A stretch of 64,000 nt of DNA from Rhizobiales bacterium NRL2 (GCA_001664005.1 CP016093.1:3711031-3775030), one strand, 5' to 3'; positions 1 to 8,429 are shown, numbered from the stretch's first letter. Translations and numbers: made by a program. Notes: generated by a model from the letters alone, not told the origin.

Positions 1-827
1 TCGTCGGGCTGCGGTATCTTCTCGCCGCTGCCCAGCGCCTGCGCCACTTCGCGGATGCCGGCGGCCATCGCCGCAAAGTCGTCCGGCTCCAGGGAGGCGG
101 CGTGATCCGGCCCGGCCATGGTCCGGTCCAGGGTGAGGTGCTTTTCGATCGCCACCGCACCGAGCGCCACCGCCGCCAGCGCCGCCGCGGCGCCCAGCGT
201 GTGATCGGAATAGCCCACCGCCCCGCCATAACGCTCCCGCAAGGTCGTGATCGCCCGCAGGTTGGCCTGCTCGACCGGGGTCGGATAGGCGGAGACGCAA
301 TGAAGGATGGTCAGCCGGTCCCGGACGGGCGCCAGAGCCGCGACGGCCTCGTCGATCTCGGCGAGATCGGCCATGCCCGTCGACAGGATCACGGGCCGTC
401 CATAGGCCGCCACCTGGCGCAGCAGCGGCAGATTGGTGACATCGCCGGAACCGATCTTGAAGCGGTCCACGCCCAGCTCGGCAAGAGTCTCGGCCGATCC
501 GGCATCGAATGGCGTCGACAGGAATTCGATCCCCAGTTCGCCGCAGCAATCGTAGAGCGCGGCGAGCGCCGCCGCGGGCAGGGCGAGACGGCGCAGCATC
601 TCGCGCTGATCGTCGATCCCTGTCGCCCGCTTCTGGTAGGCCGCGGTGGCGGCGTCGGCGGCGACCAGCGCATCCGGATCGAAGGTCTGGAACTTGACCG
701 CGTCGGCGCCGGCGCGGGCGGCCGCGCGCACCAGTTCCAGGGCCAGTTCCGGGTCGCCATTGTGATTGACGCCGGCCTCGGCGATCACGAGGACGTCCGG
801 CGGCGATGCGGTGTCGGCAGCGTTCAT
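1..827 (-). CDS. neuB: NeuB-family N-acylneuraminate (nonulosonate) synthase, 3' end cut by window
   Basis: Condenses a six-carbon amino sugar with phosphoenolpyruvate to make a nonulosonic acid (sialic, legionaminic or pseudaminic) for surface glycans, in the cytoplasm. The complement reads 275 codons from an ATG. Visible family motifs in order are EAGVNHNGD (about residue 17), VKFQTFDPD (44), STPFD (103), KIGSGD (123), LSTGMADL (149), HCVSAYPTP (177), GYSDHT (201) and EKHLTLDR (225): the PEP-binding TIM barrel. The C-terminal SAF (antifreeze-like) domain expected in a roughly 350-residue protein lies off the edge. The barrel alone does not settle which nonulosonate is made. The MarR/monooxygenase operon lies upstream on the same strand and looks unrelated. 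Confidence 0.88.
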   Translation of the reverse strand, partial: MNAADTASPPDVLVIAEAGVNHNGDPELALELVRAAARAGADAVKFQTFDPDALVAADAATAAYQKRATGIDDQREMLRRLALPAAALAALYDCCGELGIEFLSTPFDAGSAETLAELGVDRFKIGSGDVTNLPLLRQVAAYGRPVILSTGMADLAEIDEAVAALAPVRDRLTILHCVSAYPTPVEQANLRAITTLRERYGGAVGYSDHTLGAAAALAAVALGAVAIEKHLTLDRTMAGPDHAASLEPDDFAAMAAGIREVAQALGSGEKIPQPD

Positions 828-858
828 GGCGGCAGGGTTGTGGGCCGCACCGTTCCTG

Positions 859-1317
859 TCAACGCGCCTGTCGATCCATGTTCGCGTAAACCCGCCGCAA
901 CAGGGTCTTGAGCCGCGCCACCTCCTCCGCCCCCAGCCCTTCCAGCGCGCGCGCCTCGTAGTCCATGGCAAGCGGTATGAGCTCGGCGGCGATGCGGCGG
1001 CCGGCGTCGGTCCGGACGACGCGGACCACGCGCTGATCGGCGTCCCTGCGGACGCGCTCCACCAGCCCCTTGCGCTCCATCTGCTGCACCAGCCGGGTCA
1101 GCGTCGAACCCTCGATGGAGGTCGCCTCCGAGAGTTCGCCCATGCGCAGCGGGCCGCGGTCGTTCACCGCCGCCAGCACCCGCCACATCTGCAGGCTGAC
1201 GCCGCGCCGCCGGGTCTCCGCCGAGAAGGCCTCGGCGATGCGGCTGCCGGCGCGGTTCAGCAGATAGGGAAAATAGTCGTCCAGATGCAGGTTCTGGTCC
1301 TGCGCCGCCCGGCTCAT
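859..1317 (-). CDS. MarR-family transcriptional regulator
   Basis: 152-residue winged-helix DNA-binding protein. Residues about 45-110 carry the MarR pattern: LQMWRVLAAV, GELSEATSIEGSTLTRLVQQMERKGLVER, then the wing RRDADQRVVRVVRTDAGRR (given as separate pieces). The ATG overlaps the stop of the upstream flavin monooxygenase by 4 bp (ATGA), so the two are co-transcribed. It probably senses a small aromatic or xenobiotic ligand and controls this two-gene operon. The AT-rich palindromes in front of the monooxygenase gene are the obvious candidate operator. The ligand is unknown. Confidence 0.9.
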   Translation of the reverse strand: MSRAAQDQNLHLDDYFPYLLNRAGSRIAEAFSAETRRRGVSLQMWRVLAAVNDRGPLRMGELSEATSIEGSTLTRLVQQMERKGLVERVRRDADQRVVRVVRTDAGRRIAAELIPLAMDYEARALEGLGAEEVARLKTLLRRVYANMDRQAR

Positions 1318-2393
1318 GCCGCCCGGATCGCCGTGTGGGCGCCCTCGAAGGCCGGCGCGATCTCCTCCATGAAGCGCTGCATCTGCTCCTTGACCATCGA
1401 ATGGGGCTTCTGGCCGTAGTTGAAGTAGAGAATGACCTCCGAGATTCCCGCGGCCTCGACCGCCTTCAGGTCTTCGATGATCTTCTCCCGGCTGCCGACC
1501 AGCACCGATTTCGAGGTCAGCGCCTCCGGTTTCATCTCGTTGAGCAGGCGGACGATCTCGTTGAAGTACTTGTAGGTCGGCGGCGTCTTCGCCGGGTCGG
1601 CGGGAAAGGCGTCGATCAGCGCCTTCTGGAAATAGTTGATCAGCGACTGCCGGCCATAGGCGTCTTCCTCGGGCGTGTCGGCGATGTGGATGAAATAGCT
1701 GCACATGGCCTGACGCGCCGGCCGGTCGTGCTTCTGTTCGCATTCCTCGCGATAGGCCTGCACCGCCTCGGCGAGGCTGCCGTAGACCATCGCCGCGGCG
1801 AAGGGCGCGTAGATGATGTTCCAGTCGCGCCGCGCCGCCAGTTCCATCGACGGACGGGAAAAGCAGGCGACATAGGGCCGGAGCGGATCCTGCACCGGCT
1901 TCGGGCGGACATCGACATCCTCGAAATTGTAGAAGCGGCCCTTGTGGGAGAATTTTCCCTTCTCGGTCCAGCACTTCCAGACCACGTCGAGGCCTTCGGC
2001 GAAGATCTCCGCGCTTTCCTCGAAGGGCGCGCCGAAGGGATCGTATTCCTTGCGGTCATAGCCGCGGCCGGCGGCGAAGTCGACGCGCCCGCCCGACAGC
2101 AGGTCCAGCGTCGCCCAGTCCTCGGCCACCTGGATGGGATTGTGCACCGGCAGCAGCACCACCGCCGGCGCCAGCCGGATGCGTTTCGTCGCGCCGGCGA
2201 CCTGGGCCAGCAGCATGTGCGGGCTGGCGTTGACGCCCAGCAGGTTGAAATGGTGCTCGCCGATCCAGGCGGAATTCAGACCCACCTCCTCGGCGTAGAG
2301 CGACTGTTCGTAGATCTCGCGGATGAACTGCTCGGGGCTCCGCGGATTGTCCGGATAGCGGTTGTCCGAAAGCGTGAAATAGCCGAAGTCCAT
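1314..2393 (-). CDS. LLM-class flavin-dependent oxidoreductase (luciferase-like monooxygenase)
   Basis: 359 residues, the usual length for the bacterial luciferase-like TIM-barrel monooxygenases that use reduced flavin (FMN or F420 type) to oxidise small substrates. Seen: N-terminal FGYFTLSDNRYPDN, SAWIGEHHFN (about 41), RLAPAVVLLPVHNPIQVAEDWA split across 72-93, GGRVDFAAGRGYDRKEYD (about 101), and SREKIIEDLKAVEAAG near the C terminus, typical of the alkanal monooxygenase group. It is the first gene of an operon with the MarR gene. The substrate cannot be read from the sequence. The class is certain; the specific reaction is not. Confidence 0.9.
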   Translation of the reverse strand: MDFGYFTLSDNRYPDNPRSPEQFIREIYEQSLYAEEVGLNSAWIGEHHFNLLGVNASPHMLLAQVAGATKRIRLAPAVVLLPVHNPIQVAEDWATLDLLSGGRVDFAAGRGYDRKEYDPFGAPFEESAEIFAEGLDVVWKCWTEKGKFSHKGRFYNFEDVDVRPKPVQDPLRPYVACFSRPSMELAARRDWNIIYAPFAAAMVYGSLAEAVQAYREECEQKHDRPARQAMCSYFIHIADTPEEDAYGRQSLINYFQKALIDAFPADPAKTPPTYKYFNEIVRLLNEMKPEALTSKSVLVGSREKIIEDLKAVEAAGISEVILYFNYGQKPHSMVKEQMQRFMEEIAPAFEGAHTAIRAA

Positions 2394-2425
2394 GACCCTG
2401 CCTCCCTGTCTCCTGACGCAAGGTA

Positions 2426-2456
2426 ATTTGCAAATACAATAATTGCAAATGCAATT
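2426..2456. promoter_or_regulatory. Candidate MarR operator: two AT-rich palindromes
   Basis: Upstream of the monooxygenase-MarR operon an AT-rich patch contains a perfect 10-bp palindrome, ATTTGCAAAT (2426-2435), and a 16-bp inverted repeat, AATTGC-AAAT-GCAATT (2441-2456). MarR proteins bind such short palindromes and commonly repress their own operon. The link to this MarR is inference from position. Confidence 0.5.
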
Positions 2457-2480
2457 GATGGCGGCAATTGGGGCGGCCGC

Positions 2481-3341
2481 TCAGTCCACGGGTCTGGCGC
2501 GGACGTCTGTCACGGCGTTCCAGCCGCCCGGCGTGCGGGCGAAGACGGTGTCAGCCGGCTCGTGTGTCACCATCATGTGGGTCGCATTGGCATGGACAAG
2601 GCCACCGGCCCCGTCGGCGATCATGCAGTGGCCGGGAAAATAGACCACGTCGCCGCGTTCCAGGCCCTCTGGGCCCTTGGGCACCGGCTTCGCAGCGCCC
2701 AGTTCCCTGGCCTGCATGTCCGAATCGCGCGGCGGCAGGAAACCACAGGCCTGGAAGGCCACCTGCACCAGACCGGAACAGTCGAGCCCCAGGCTGGAGC
2801 GCCCGCCCCACAGATAGGGCGCGCCGAGATTGCGCAGTGCCACGGCGACGACATCGGTCTCCGGCTCGTCCAGCGGGCGAAGATGGTCGGCGATGACGAA
2901 GCGACCGTCGGCCAGGCGTGCGAACCGGCCGGAGACATCCGTCACCGCGACCCGCGCGCCGAGCGTGAGACGCCCGGCGGGCGGCAGCTTGATGCTCGCT
3001 TCTGGAAACAGATGGCTGAGCCGCGACCGCACCATGTGCGTGGGCGTCGGCCCGGCTTCGGCCAGGTCGGTTTCGGCGACGTAGCCGACATAGCCGTCCA
3101 GGGCGCCCTGTGCCCAGGCCCAGCCGGCCTCGGCGGCATAGACGTCGACCGGCTCGCCGTGGAGCAGTTCGGAGATCTGCATGGCGCCGGGGTCGGGCTG
3201 CCGGCGGATCGAGGCGGTTTCGGCCACGACCGTGCGGCGTACGGGATCGGCATAGCGCGGCGCCGAAACGCGCTCTCTCAGATAACCGGCGGCAAGGTCG
3301 GCGCGAAACGGATGACGGCGGCTGTCGAGGCCGTCAGCCAT
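2481..3341 (-). CDS. NlpC/P60-family (C40) peptidase with SH3-like domains
   Basis: 286-residue cell-wall hydrolase of the dipeptidyl-peptidase VI type, cleaving gamma-D-Glu/meso-DAP-type peptide bonds in peptidoglycan fragments. Residues about 38-150 form bacterial SH3-like segments (ASIRRQPD, YVGYVAETDL, GARVAVTDVSGRFARL). The NlpC/P60 domain follows, with PYLWGGRSSLGLDCSGL placing the nucleophile at Cys188, His238 in FPGHCMIADG and a second polar His250 in LVHANATH. No signal peptide is evident, so it may act on recycled muropeptides in the cytoplasm. The start overlaps the upstream MarR gene by 8 bp, implying one transcript. Confidence 0.92.
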   Translation of the reverse strand: MADGLDSRRHPFRADLAAGYLRERVSAPRYADPVRRTVVAETASIRRQPDPGAMQISELLHGEPVDVYAAEAGWAWAQGALDGYVGYVAETDLAEAGPTPTHMVRSRLSHLFPEASIKLPPAGRLTLGARVAVTDVSGRFARLADGRFVIADHLRPLDEPETDVVAVALRNLGAPYLWGGRSSLGLDCSGLVQVAFQACGFLPPRDSDMQARELGAAKPVPKGPEGLERGDVVYFPGHCMIADGAGGLVHANATHMMVTHEPADTVFARTPGGWNAVTDVRARPVD

Positions 3342-3693
3342 AGGACCGCCGATCGTCCTCCTCGGCCGCGCGGACCAGATCCGCGAAAGCGGAAAGGAAG
3401 GCGACGCCGGCGTCCGTGCGCTGCACCAGCACGTTGCGCCGGTCCTCCTCGTCCCGCAGCCGCCGGGTCAGCCCCTTGGACCCCAGGGCGTCGAGTGCGC
3501 GGCTCACCGCAGGCTTGGAAATGTTGAGTGTCTCGGCCAGGCCACGCACCGTGTGAGGGCCGCCGCGCAGGTAGACATTCATCAGGATGGCGAGCTGCCG
3601 TGTCGACAGATCGGGCTCGTCGGATGCGACGAATCCGGTCAGGGCGCTGCACCAGACCGAGAGATTGCCAAGGTTCTGCCCCGTGTCTCCCAT
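3334..3693 (-). CDS. Small MarR-family transcriptional regulator
   Basis: 119-residue winged-helix protein: LSTRQLAILMNVYL, the recognition region TVRGLAETLNISKPAVSRAL, and a wing with RLRDEEDRRNVLVQRTDAG. The ATG chosen (MGDTGQN) has an AAGGGCGG-type ribosome site. An upstream in-frame extension lacks family similarity and would run into the divergent promoter. It ends inside the start of the NlpC/P60 gene. It is divergent from the molybdenum hydroxylase gene across 214 bp, so it may control either or both. Confidence 0.85.
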   Translation of the reverse strand: MGDTGQNLGNLSVWCSALTGFVASDEPDLSTRQLAILMNVYLRGGPHTVRGLAETLNISKPAVSRALDALGSKGLTRRLRDEEDRRNVLVQRTDAGVAFLSAFADLVRAAEEDDRRSYG

Positions 3694-3758
3694 GGTCGCG
3701 CCGCCCTTCCGCCGTTGCCGTTTCGGGGGCGAAGCTGTCACAGGCCCATTGCCCCGGC

Positions 3759-3772
3759 AACTGATTTTAGTT
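3759..3772. promoter_or_regulatory. Inverted repeat in the divergent MarR / CoxL intergenic region
   Basis: AACTGATTTTAGTT has arms AACT/AGTT with one mismatch in the extended arms. It is AT-rich and sits between the divergently transcribed regulator and oxidoreductase genes, where an operator is expected. Assignment is by position only. Confidence 0.3.
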
Positions 3773-3907
3773 CGCAGGCGTACGTTTTCCCGCGCATGGC
3801 AGGTCTGTCCTGATTCGATGCTTGAAATTGAGGCAGACTGCACGGATGGCTCGACCGATCGTGCCTGCGGATGGTTCAATCCGGGACGTTTCAATGGGGG
3901 GAAGCAC

Positions 3908-6166
3908 ATGGCGCGCATCGGCGAGGGCATCGGCCGCAAGGAGGATCTGCGCTTCGTCACCGGCCGAGGCCGCTACACCGCGGACATCGAGGCGCCGGAC
4001 GCATTGCACGCCGTCTTCGTCCGTTCGCCGGTCGCCTTCGGACGAATCGCGGGCATCGACAGCGCCGCCGCCGCGGCCGCGCCGGGCGTCGCCGCGGTGC
4101 TCACGGGCCGGGAAGCGGCGGCGGACGGCCTGGGTCATATCCCCACCGGCGCCCCCGTCACCAACCGCGACGGCAGCCCCATGCATCAGGCGCGGCGGCC
4201 CGTCCTGCCCGAGGCACAGGTCCACCATGTGGGGCAGCCGCTGGCCCTCGTGCTGGCCCGGACCCGGTCCGAGGCCCTGGCCGCGGCGGAGCTGGTCGAG
4301 ATCGACATCGAGGAATCGCCTCCCGCGCTGGAATGCGCCCGCGCGCCCGCGATCCATGACGGCATCCCTGAAAACATGGCGTTCGACTGGGAAGCCGGCG
4401 ACTTCGAGGCCGCATCGGAAGCGGTGGAGAACGCGCCGCACAATGTCCGGATGCGCTTCCACCAGAACCGCATGGTGGGCGGCGCGCTCGAGGGGCTCGC
4501 CACGCTGGCGGAATACGACGCCGGGGCCGGACAGGTCGTGCTGACGGCAGCGACGCAGGGCGCGCACGCGCTCAAGGTCATGCTGACGAAGTTCGCCCTG
4601 AACTGGCCGCGCGAACGCTTGCGCGTGATCGTGCCCGATGTCGGCGGCGGCTTCGGCCCGAAGGGCTTCGTCTATCAGGAGCAGGCGGCGGTGGCCTGGG
4701 CCTGCTGGCGGCTGAAACAGCCCGTACGGTGGGTATCGGAACGCGCCGAGAGCTTCGTCTCGGAGGTCCATGCCCGCGACCAGTTCGTCACCGCCCGGAT
4801 GGGCTTCGATGACGAGGGCCGCATCCTCGCCGTCACCATGGACGTGGACGCCGACATGGGCGCCTTCCTCTCGGGCTTTGCCCCCGGCGTGCCGACCGAC
4901 GGCATGGCGAAGGTGCTGACCGGCCTCTACGACGTGCCGGCGGCGGGACTCAGGGTGCGCGGCTTCTACACCAACACCGTGCCGGTCGACGCCTATCGCG
5001 GCGCGGGCAAGCCGCCGGCGATCTATTGCCTGGAACGGCTGGTCGACCTCGCGGCGGGCGAAATCGGCATGGATCCGGTCGAGATCCGCCGGCGCAATCT
5101 GGTCCGCGCGGCAGCCCTGCCCTACACCACGGCCACGGGGAAGGTGCTCGATGCCGGCGGCGACTACGCCGCGGCGCTGCAATCGACGGCGCAGGCGCTC
5201 GACTGGGACCTGGCCCGCCGGGACGGCGCCATCCGCCGCGGCGTGGGCATCTGCTGCAACCTGCACCCCATCGGCGGCTCGTCGGCGGAGACCAGCCGCG
5301 TGACCGTCTCCGGCGATGGCCGGATCGTGGCCTGGACCGGCACCCAGTCCACCGGCCAGGGCCACGAGACCATTTTCGCCCAGGTGCTGGCCGACCGCCT
5401 CGGCGTGCCGATCGACCGGATCGACGTCCGCCAGGGCGACACGGCGCAACTCCGGCGCGGCGGCGGTACCGGCGGCTCCTCCTCGACCGTGATCTCGGGC
5501 TCGACATTGACGCGGACCGCCGACGAGGTGATCCGGCTGGGCAAGGCGCGCGCGGCGGACCTGCTGGAAGCCTCCGCCACCGACATCGAGTACGCCGGCG
5601 GCCATTTCAGCGTCACCGGCACCGACCGCCGCGTGAGCCTGTTCGACGTGGCCGGCGATGACGGCCTGGAGGCCGAGCAGGACTTCGCCGACCAGGTCTC
5701 GGCCTTCCCCTATGGCGCCGTCGGCGCGGAGGTGGAGATCGACACGGAGACGGGCGCGATCCGGCTCCTGAAGCTCGTCTCCTGCGACGACGCGGGCCGC
5801 ATCATCAATCCGGTGCTGCTGGCCGGCCAGTCCCACGGCGCGCTGGTCCAGGGCGCGGGCCAGGCGCTCTGGGAACACGCCGCTTACGACCTGGAGACGG
5901 GTCAGCTCGTCGCCGGTACCTTCATGGATTACGCCATGCCGCGCGCCGCCGACCTGCCGGCGATCGGTGCGGAATTCATCGAGACGCTCTCGCCCACCAA
6001 TATCCTGGGCGCGCGCGGCATCGGAGAGATGGGCGCCAACGGCGCGCCGGTCGCCATCGCCAACGCTGTCTACGACGCGCTGAAGGGACTGGACGTCACC
6101 GGTCTGGAGCCGCCCTTCACGCCCCATCGCGTATGGCGGGCGATCCGCGCGGCGCAGGCCGGCTAG
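3908..6166 (+). CDS. CoxL/XdhB-type molybdopterin-binding hydroxylase large subunit, no partner subunits nearby
   Basis: 752-residue xanthine dehydrogenase/CO dehydrogenase-family catalytic subunit, which hydroxylates a substrate at a Mo-molybdopterin centre. Motifs: GRGRYTADI near the N terminus, the molybdopterin loop DVGGGFGPKG (about 245), VDAYRGAGKPPA (about 360), GQGHETIFAQVL (about 483), GGTGGSSST, and C-terminal GARGIGEMGANGAPVA with the catalytic-type Glu. The AYRGAG form marks it as not a true CO dehydrogenase, which has AYRCSFR. Start chosen at ATG in MARIGEGIGRKEDLRF, where family homology begins; the longer frame adds about 107 unrelated residues. The FAD (CoxM) and 2Fe-2S (CoxS) subunit genes it normally needs are absent nearby. 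Confidence 0.9.
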   Translation: MARIGEGIGRKEDLRFVTGRGRYTADIEAPDALHAVFVRSPVAFGRIAGIDSAAAAAAPGVAAVLTGREAAADGLGHIPTGAPVTNRDGSPMHQARRPVLPEAQVHHVGQPLALVLARTRSEALAAAELVEIDIEESPPALECARAPAIHDGIPENMAFDWEAGDFEAASEAVENAPHNVRMRFHQNRMVGGALEGLATLAEYDAGAGQVVLTAATQGAHALKVMLTKFALNWPRERLRVIVPDVGGGFGPKGFVYQEQAAVAWACWRLKQPVRWVSERAESFVSEVHARDQFVTARMGFDDEGRILAVTMDVDADMGAFLSGFAPGVPTDGMAKVLTGLYDVPAAGLRVRGFYTNTVPVDAYRGAGKPPAIYCLERLVDLAAGEIGMDPVEIRRRNLVRAAALPYTTATGKVLDAGGDYAAALQSTAQALDWDLARRDGAIRRGVGICCNLHPIGGSSAETSRVTVSGDGRIVAWTGTQSTGQGHETIFAQVLADRLGVPIDRIDVRQGDTAQLRRGGGTGGSSSTVISGSTLTRTADEVIRLGKARAADLLEASATDIEYAGGHFSVTGTDRRVSLFDVAGDDGLEAEQDFADQVSAFPYGAVGAEVEIDTETGAIRLLKLVSCDDAGRIINPVLLAGQSHGALVQGAGQALWEHAAYDLETGQLVAGTFMDYAMPRAADLPAIGAEFIETLSPTNILGARGIGEMGANGAPVAIANAVYDALKGLDVTGLEPPFTPHRVWRAIRAAQAG

Positions 6167-6357
6167 ATCGTTCCGCTGTTTGATTGCACCGCCACCCACT
6201 CGGCGTGTCACCCCCGCCTATGTGCGGGGGTCCGGAGCGGCTTCGCCGCAAGTCGATGATCCAGGCCGGATGCCCGCACAAGGCGGGCATGACACCGTTC
6301 GGGGGTGGGCATGACACCGAAGCTCCCGTGGCGATTCAATCTACCCGAGGATTGCTC
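6163..6357 (-). repeat. MITE-like 195-bp dispersed repeat, copy A
   Basis: The complement of this segment matches copy B (33835-34029) almost base for base over the same 195 bp, differing at scattered positions. Near the ends are inverted sequences, GATTGAATCGCCA and TGGCGG(T)TCAATC. Inside are two GC-rich hairpins (GTCACCCCCGC...GCGGGGGT and ATGCCCGC...GCGGGCAT). The element fills the whole gap between two convergent genes. Both the hydroxylase TAG and the YifB TAG lie on its edges. There is no ORF, so it would be a non-autonomous element. Confidence 0.75.
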
Positions 6358-7871
6358 TAACTCACCGCGCCGCGGCGGCGGTAGGTCAGCGCCTCGGCGA
6401 TGTGGGCGCGGGCGATGGTCTCCGCGCCGGCGAGGTCGGCGATGGTCCGCGCGACGCGGATGACGCGGGTATAGCCGCGGGCCGAGAGTTTCAGCCGTTC
6501 GGCGGCATCTGTGAGCAGGGTCTGGGCCGCGGGTTCCGGCGTCGCGACCTCGGCCAGCGCCTCCCCGTCCACTTCCGCGTTGGTGCGGGCGTCGATGCCG
6601 AGCGTCTCGCCGCGGCAGGCCTGAATGCGCCGCGCCTCGGCGACGCGCCGGGCGACCTCCGCGGAGCCTTCCGCCGCCGGCGGCAGGGTCAGGTCGGCCG
6701 CCGAGACCGCCGGCACGTCGATGGCGAGATCGATGCGGTCGATCAGCGGGCCGGATATCTTCGCCTGATAGTCAGCGGCGCAGCGCGGCGCGCGGCTGCA
6801 GGCGCGCTCGGCGTCATCCAGGTGGCCGCAGCGGCAGGGATTCATGGCGGCGACGAGCTGCACGCGCGCCGGATAGGTGACGTGGGCGTTGGCGCGGGCG
6901 ACGACCGCCTCCGCCGTCTCCAGCGGCTGGCGGAGCGATTCCAGCGCCGGCCGCGGGAACTCCGGCAGTTCGTCCAGGAACAGCACGCCCCGGTGCGCCA
7001 GACTGATTTCCCCCGGGCGGACGCGGAGGCCGCCGCCGACCAGCGCCGGCGTCGACGTCGAATGATGCGGGTTGCGGAACGGCCGGCGGCGGGAGAGCCG
7101 CCCCTCGGCCAGTTCGCCGGCCAGGCTGCGGATCATGGAGACTTCCAGCGCCTCCCCCGCCGAGAGCGGCGGCAGCAGTCCGGGCAGGCGCGCCGCCAGC
7201 ATCGACTTGCCGGAGCCCGGCGGGCCGATCATCAGCATGTTGTGGCCGCCGGCGGCGGCGATCTCCAGGGCGCGTTTGGCGCTCTCCTGGCCCTTGATGT
7301 CGCGCAGGTCCGGGCCGGTGGCGTCGGTCTCCACCGGTCCCGGCTTCGGCGGCTGCAGCACCTGCGCACCCTTGAAGTGGTTGACGATGGCCAGCAGGTC
7401 CGGCGCCGCGACGATGTCGAGATCGCCGGCCCAGGCCGCCTCCCCGCCGCAGGCCGCCGGGCAGATCAGACCCATGCCGCGTTCGGCGGCGGCCACGCCG
7501 GCGGGCAGCACCCCGGCAACCGGCGCGATCTGGCCGTCCAGCGCCAGTTCGCCCAGCGCCATGAAACGCGCCATCTCGTCGGCCGGCAGCACGTCCATCG
7601 CCGTCAGCAGCGCCAGCGCAATGGGCAGGTCGTAATGGCTGCCTTCCTTCGGCAGGTCGGCGGGCGAGAGATTCACGGTGATGCGTTTGGGCGGCAGGCC
7701 GAGTCCGATGGCGTCGAGGGCCGAACGCACCCGCTCCTTGCTCTCCGCCACCGCCTTGTCGGGCAGGCCGACGATGGCCGTCGCCGGCATCTGCGGCGAG
7801 ATCTGCACCTGCACGTCGACGAGACGCGCGCGGAACCCCTGAAAGGCGACTGTGGCGATGCGGGCAACCAT
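6357..7871 (-). CDS. comM: YifB/ComM-family Mg-chelatase-like AAA+ ATPase
   Basis: 504 residues, full length for the family. In Vibrio and relatives ComM is a hexameric helicase promoting branch migration during natural transformation; its role here is inferred. Order: N-terminal Lon-protease-like S5 fold (about 1-165, with GLPDKAVAESKERVRSAL and NLSPADLPKEG), AAA+ core with Walker A MIGPPGSGKSM (about 215), HHSTSTPALVGGG, Walker B region GVLFLDELPEF, a cysteine cluster in MNPCRCGHLDD, and the C-terminal Mg-chelatase domain ending with RGYTRVIRVARTIADL. It is a single gene whose stop codon lies in repeat copy A. Confidence 0.95.
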   Translation of the reverse strand: MVARIATVAFQGFRARLVDVQVQISPQMPATAIVGLPDKAVAESKERVRSALDAIGLGLPPKRITVNLSPADLPKEGSHYDLPIALALLTAMDVLPADEMARFMALGELALDGQIAPVAGVLPAGVAAAERGMGLICPAACGGEAAWAGDLDIVAAPDLLAIVNHFKGAQVLQPPKPGPVETDATGPDLRDIKGQESAKRALEIAAAGGHNMLMIGPPGSGKSMLAARLPGLLPPLSAGEALEVSMIRSLAGELAEGRLSRRRPFRNPHHSTSTPALVGGGLRVRPGEISLAHRGVLFLDELPEFPRPALESLRQPLETAEAVVARANAHVTYPARVQLVAAMNPCRCGHLDDAERACSRAPRCAADYQAKISGPLIDRIDLAIDVPAVSAADLTLPPAAEGSAEVARRVAEARRIQACRGETLGIDARTNAEVDGEALAEVATPEPAAQTLLTDAAERLKLSARGYTRVIRVARTIADLAGAETIARAHIAEALTYRRRGAVS

Positions 7872-7899
7872 GACGGCGGCGATTGTAGGCAGGATGCTT

Positions 7900-8319
7900 T
7901 CAGAACGAAAGCAGAACTTTATCCGGATCTGTCAGCGGCGGCGGATCCACGCCCAGCCAGACGCAGGCCTCGTCCATGGATTCGTAGACATGGGAATCGA
8001 TCGGCAGGTTCCGGTATTCCGCGACCTGGGCGTAGAGCCGGGCGATGGGCAGGTTGTGGCGGTCGTCCATCACCAGCGCGGTGCGGCGGCGTTCGTGGAT
8101 GACCGCCTGTTCCACCAGACCTTCGACGATGTCGCGGATCTCCGGCAGGGTGATCTCGCTCATGTCGGCGTCGCGCAGATCCCAGAGCGTCAGATTGGTC
8201 GGGCAATTGGCTTCCCGCCAACGATTGGCGTCGACAACCTGGGATCCCAGCAGCATGCCGATGCCCGTGAAGATGACGAGATCGTGCCCCGGAAGATGCT
8301 CCAGCGTCAGCTGCCCCAT
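7900..8319 (-). CDS. Small STAS/SpoIIAA-like protein, paralogue 1
   Basis: 139 residues from an ATG preceded by GGGGAG. It shares a recognisable skeleton with two neighbours: hydrophobic strand HDLVIFTGIG, WDLRDADMSEITLPEI (about 59), RRRTALVMDDRHNLPIARLY (about 86), and the C-terminal VYESMDEACVWLGV. The length and beta-strand/helix alternation resemble STAS (SpoIIAA-like) domains; there is no signal peptide or catalytic motif. I infer a regulatory or partner-switch type cytoplasmic protein; no function is assigned. It lies 28 bp from YifB and is transcribed in the same direction, so it may be in that operon. Confidence 0.8.
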   Translation of the reverse strand: MGQLTLEHLPGHDLVIFTGIGMLLGSQVVDANRWREANCPTNLTLWDLRDADMSEITLPEIRDIVEGLVEQAVIHERRRTALVMDDRHNLPIARLYAQVAEYRNLPIDSHVYESMDEACVWLGVDPPPLTDPDKVLLSF

Positions 8320-8429
8320 TTCGGCTCCCCTGGCAGGCAGCCCGCACGCCGTGCGGGCGGCGCATCGTTCTTCATGCAATCGGAGCAGAAACCGGCGCGG
8401 GTTACAATGCAGTGAACGCGCCGGGGTGA

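Noticed and set aside
3767-6211. 814-codon antisense ORF opposite the Mo hydroxylase
   Set aside because: GC-rich codon bias leaves the opposite frame open. The sense strand carries clear family motifs and the antisense product is Arg/Gly/His-rich without similarity.
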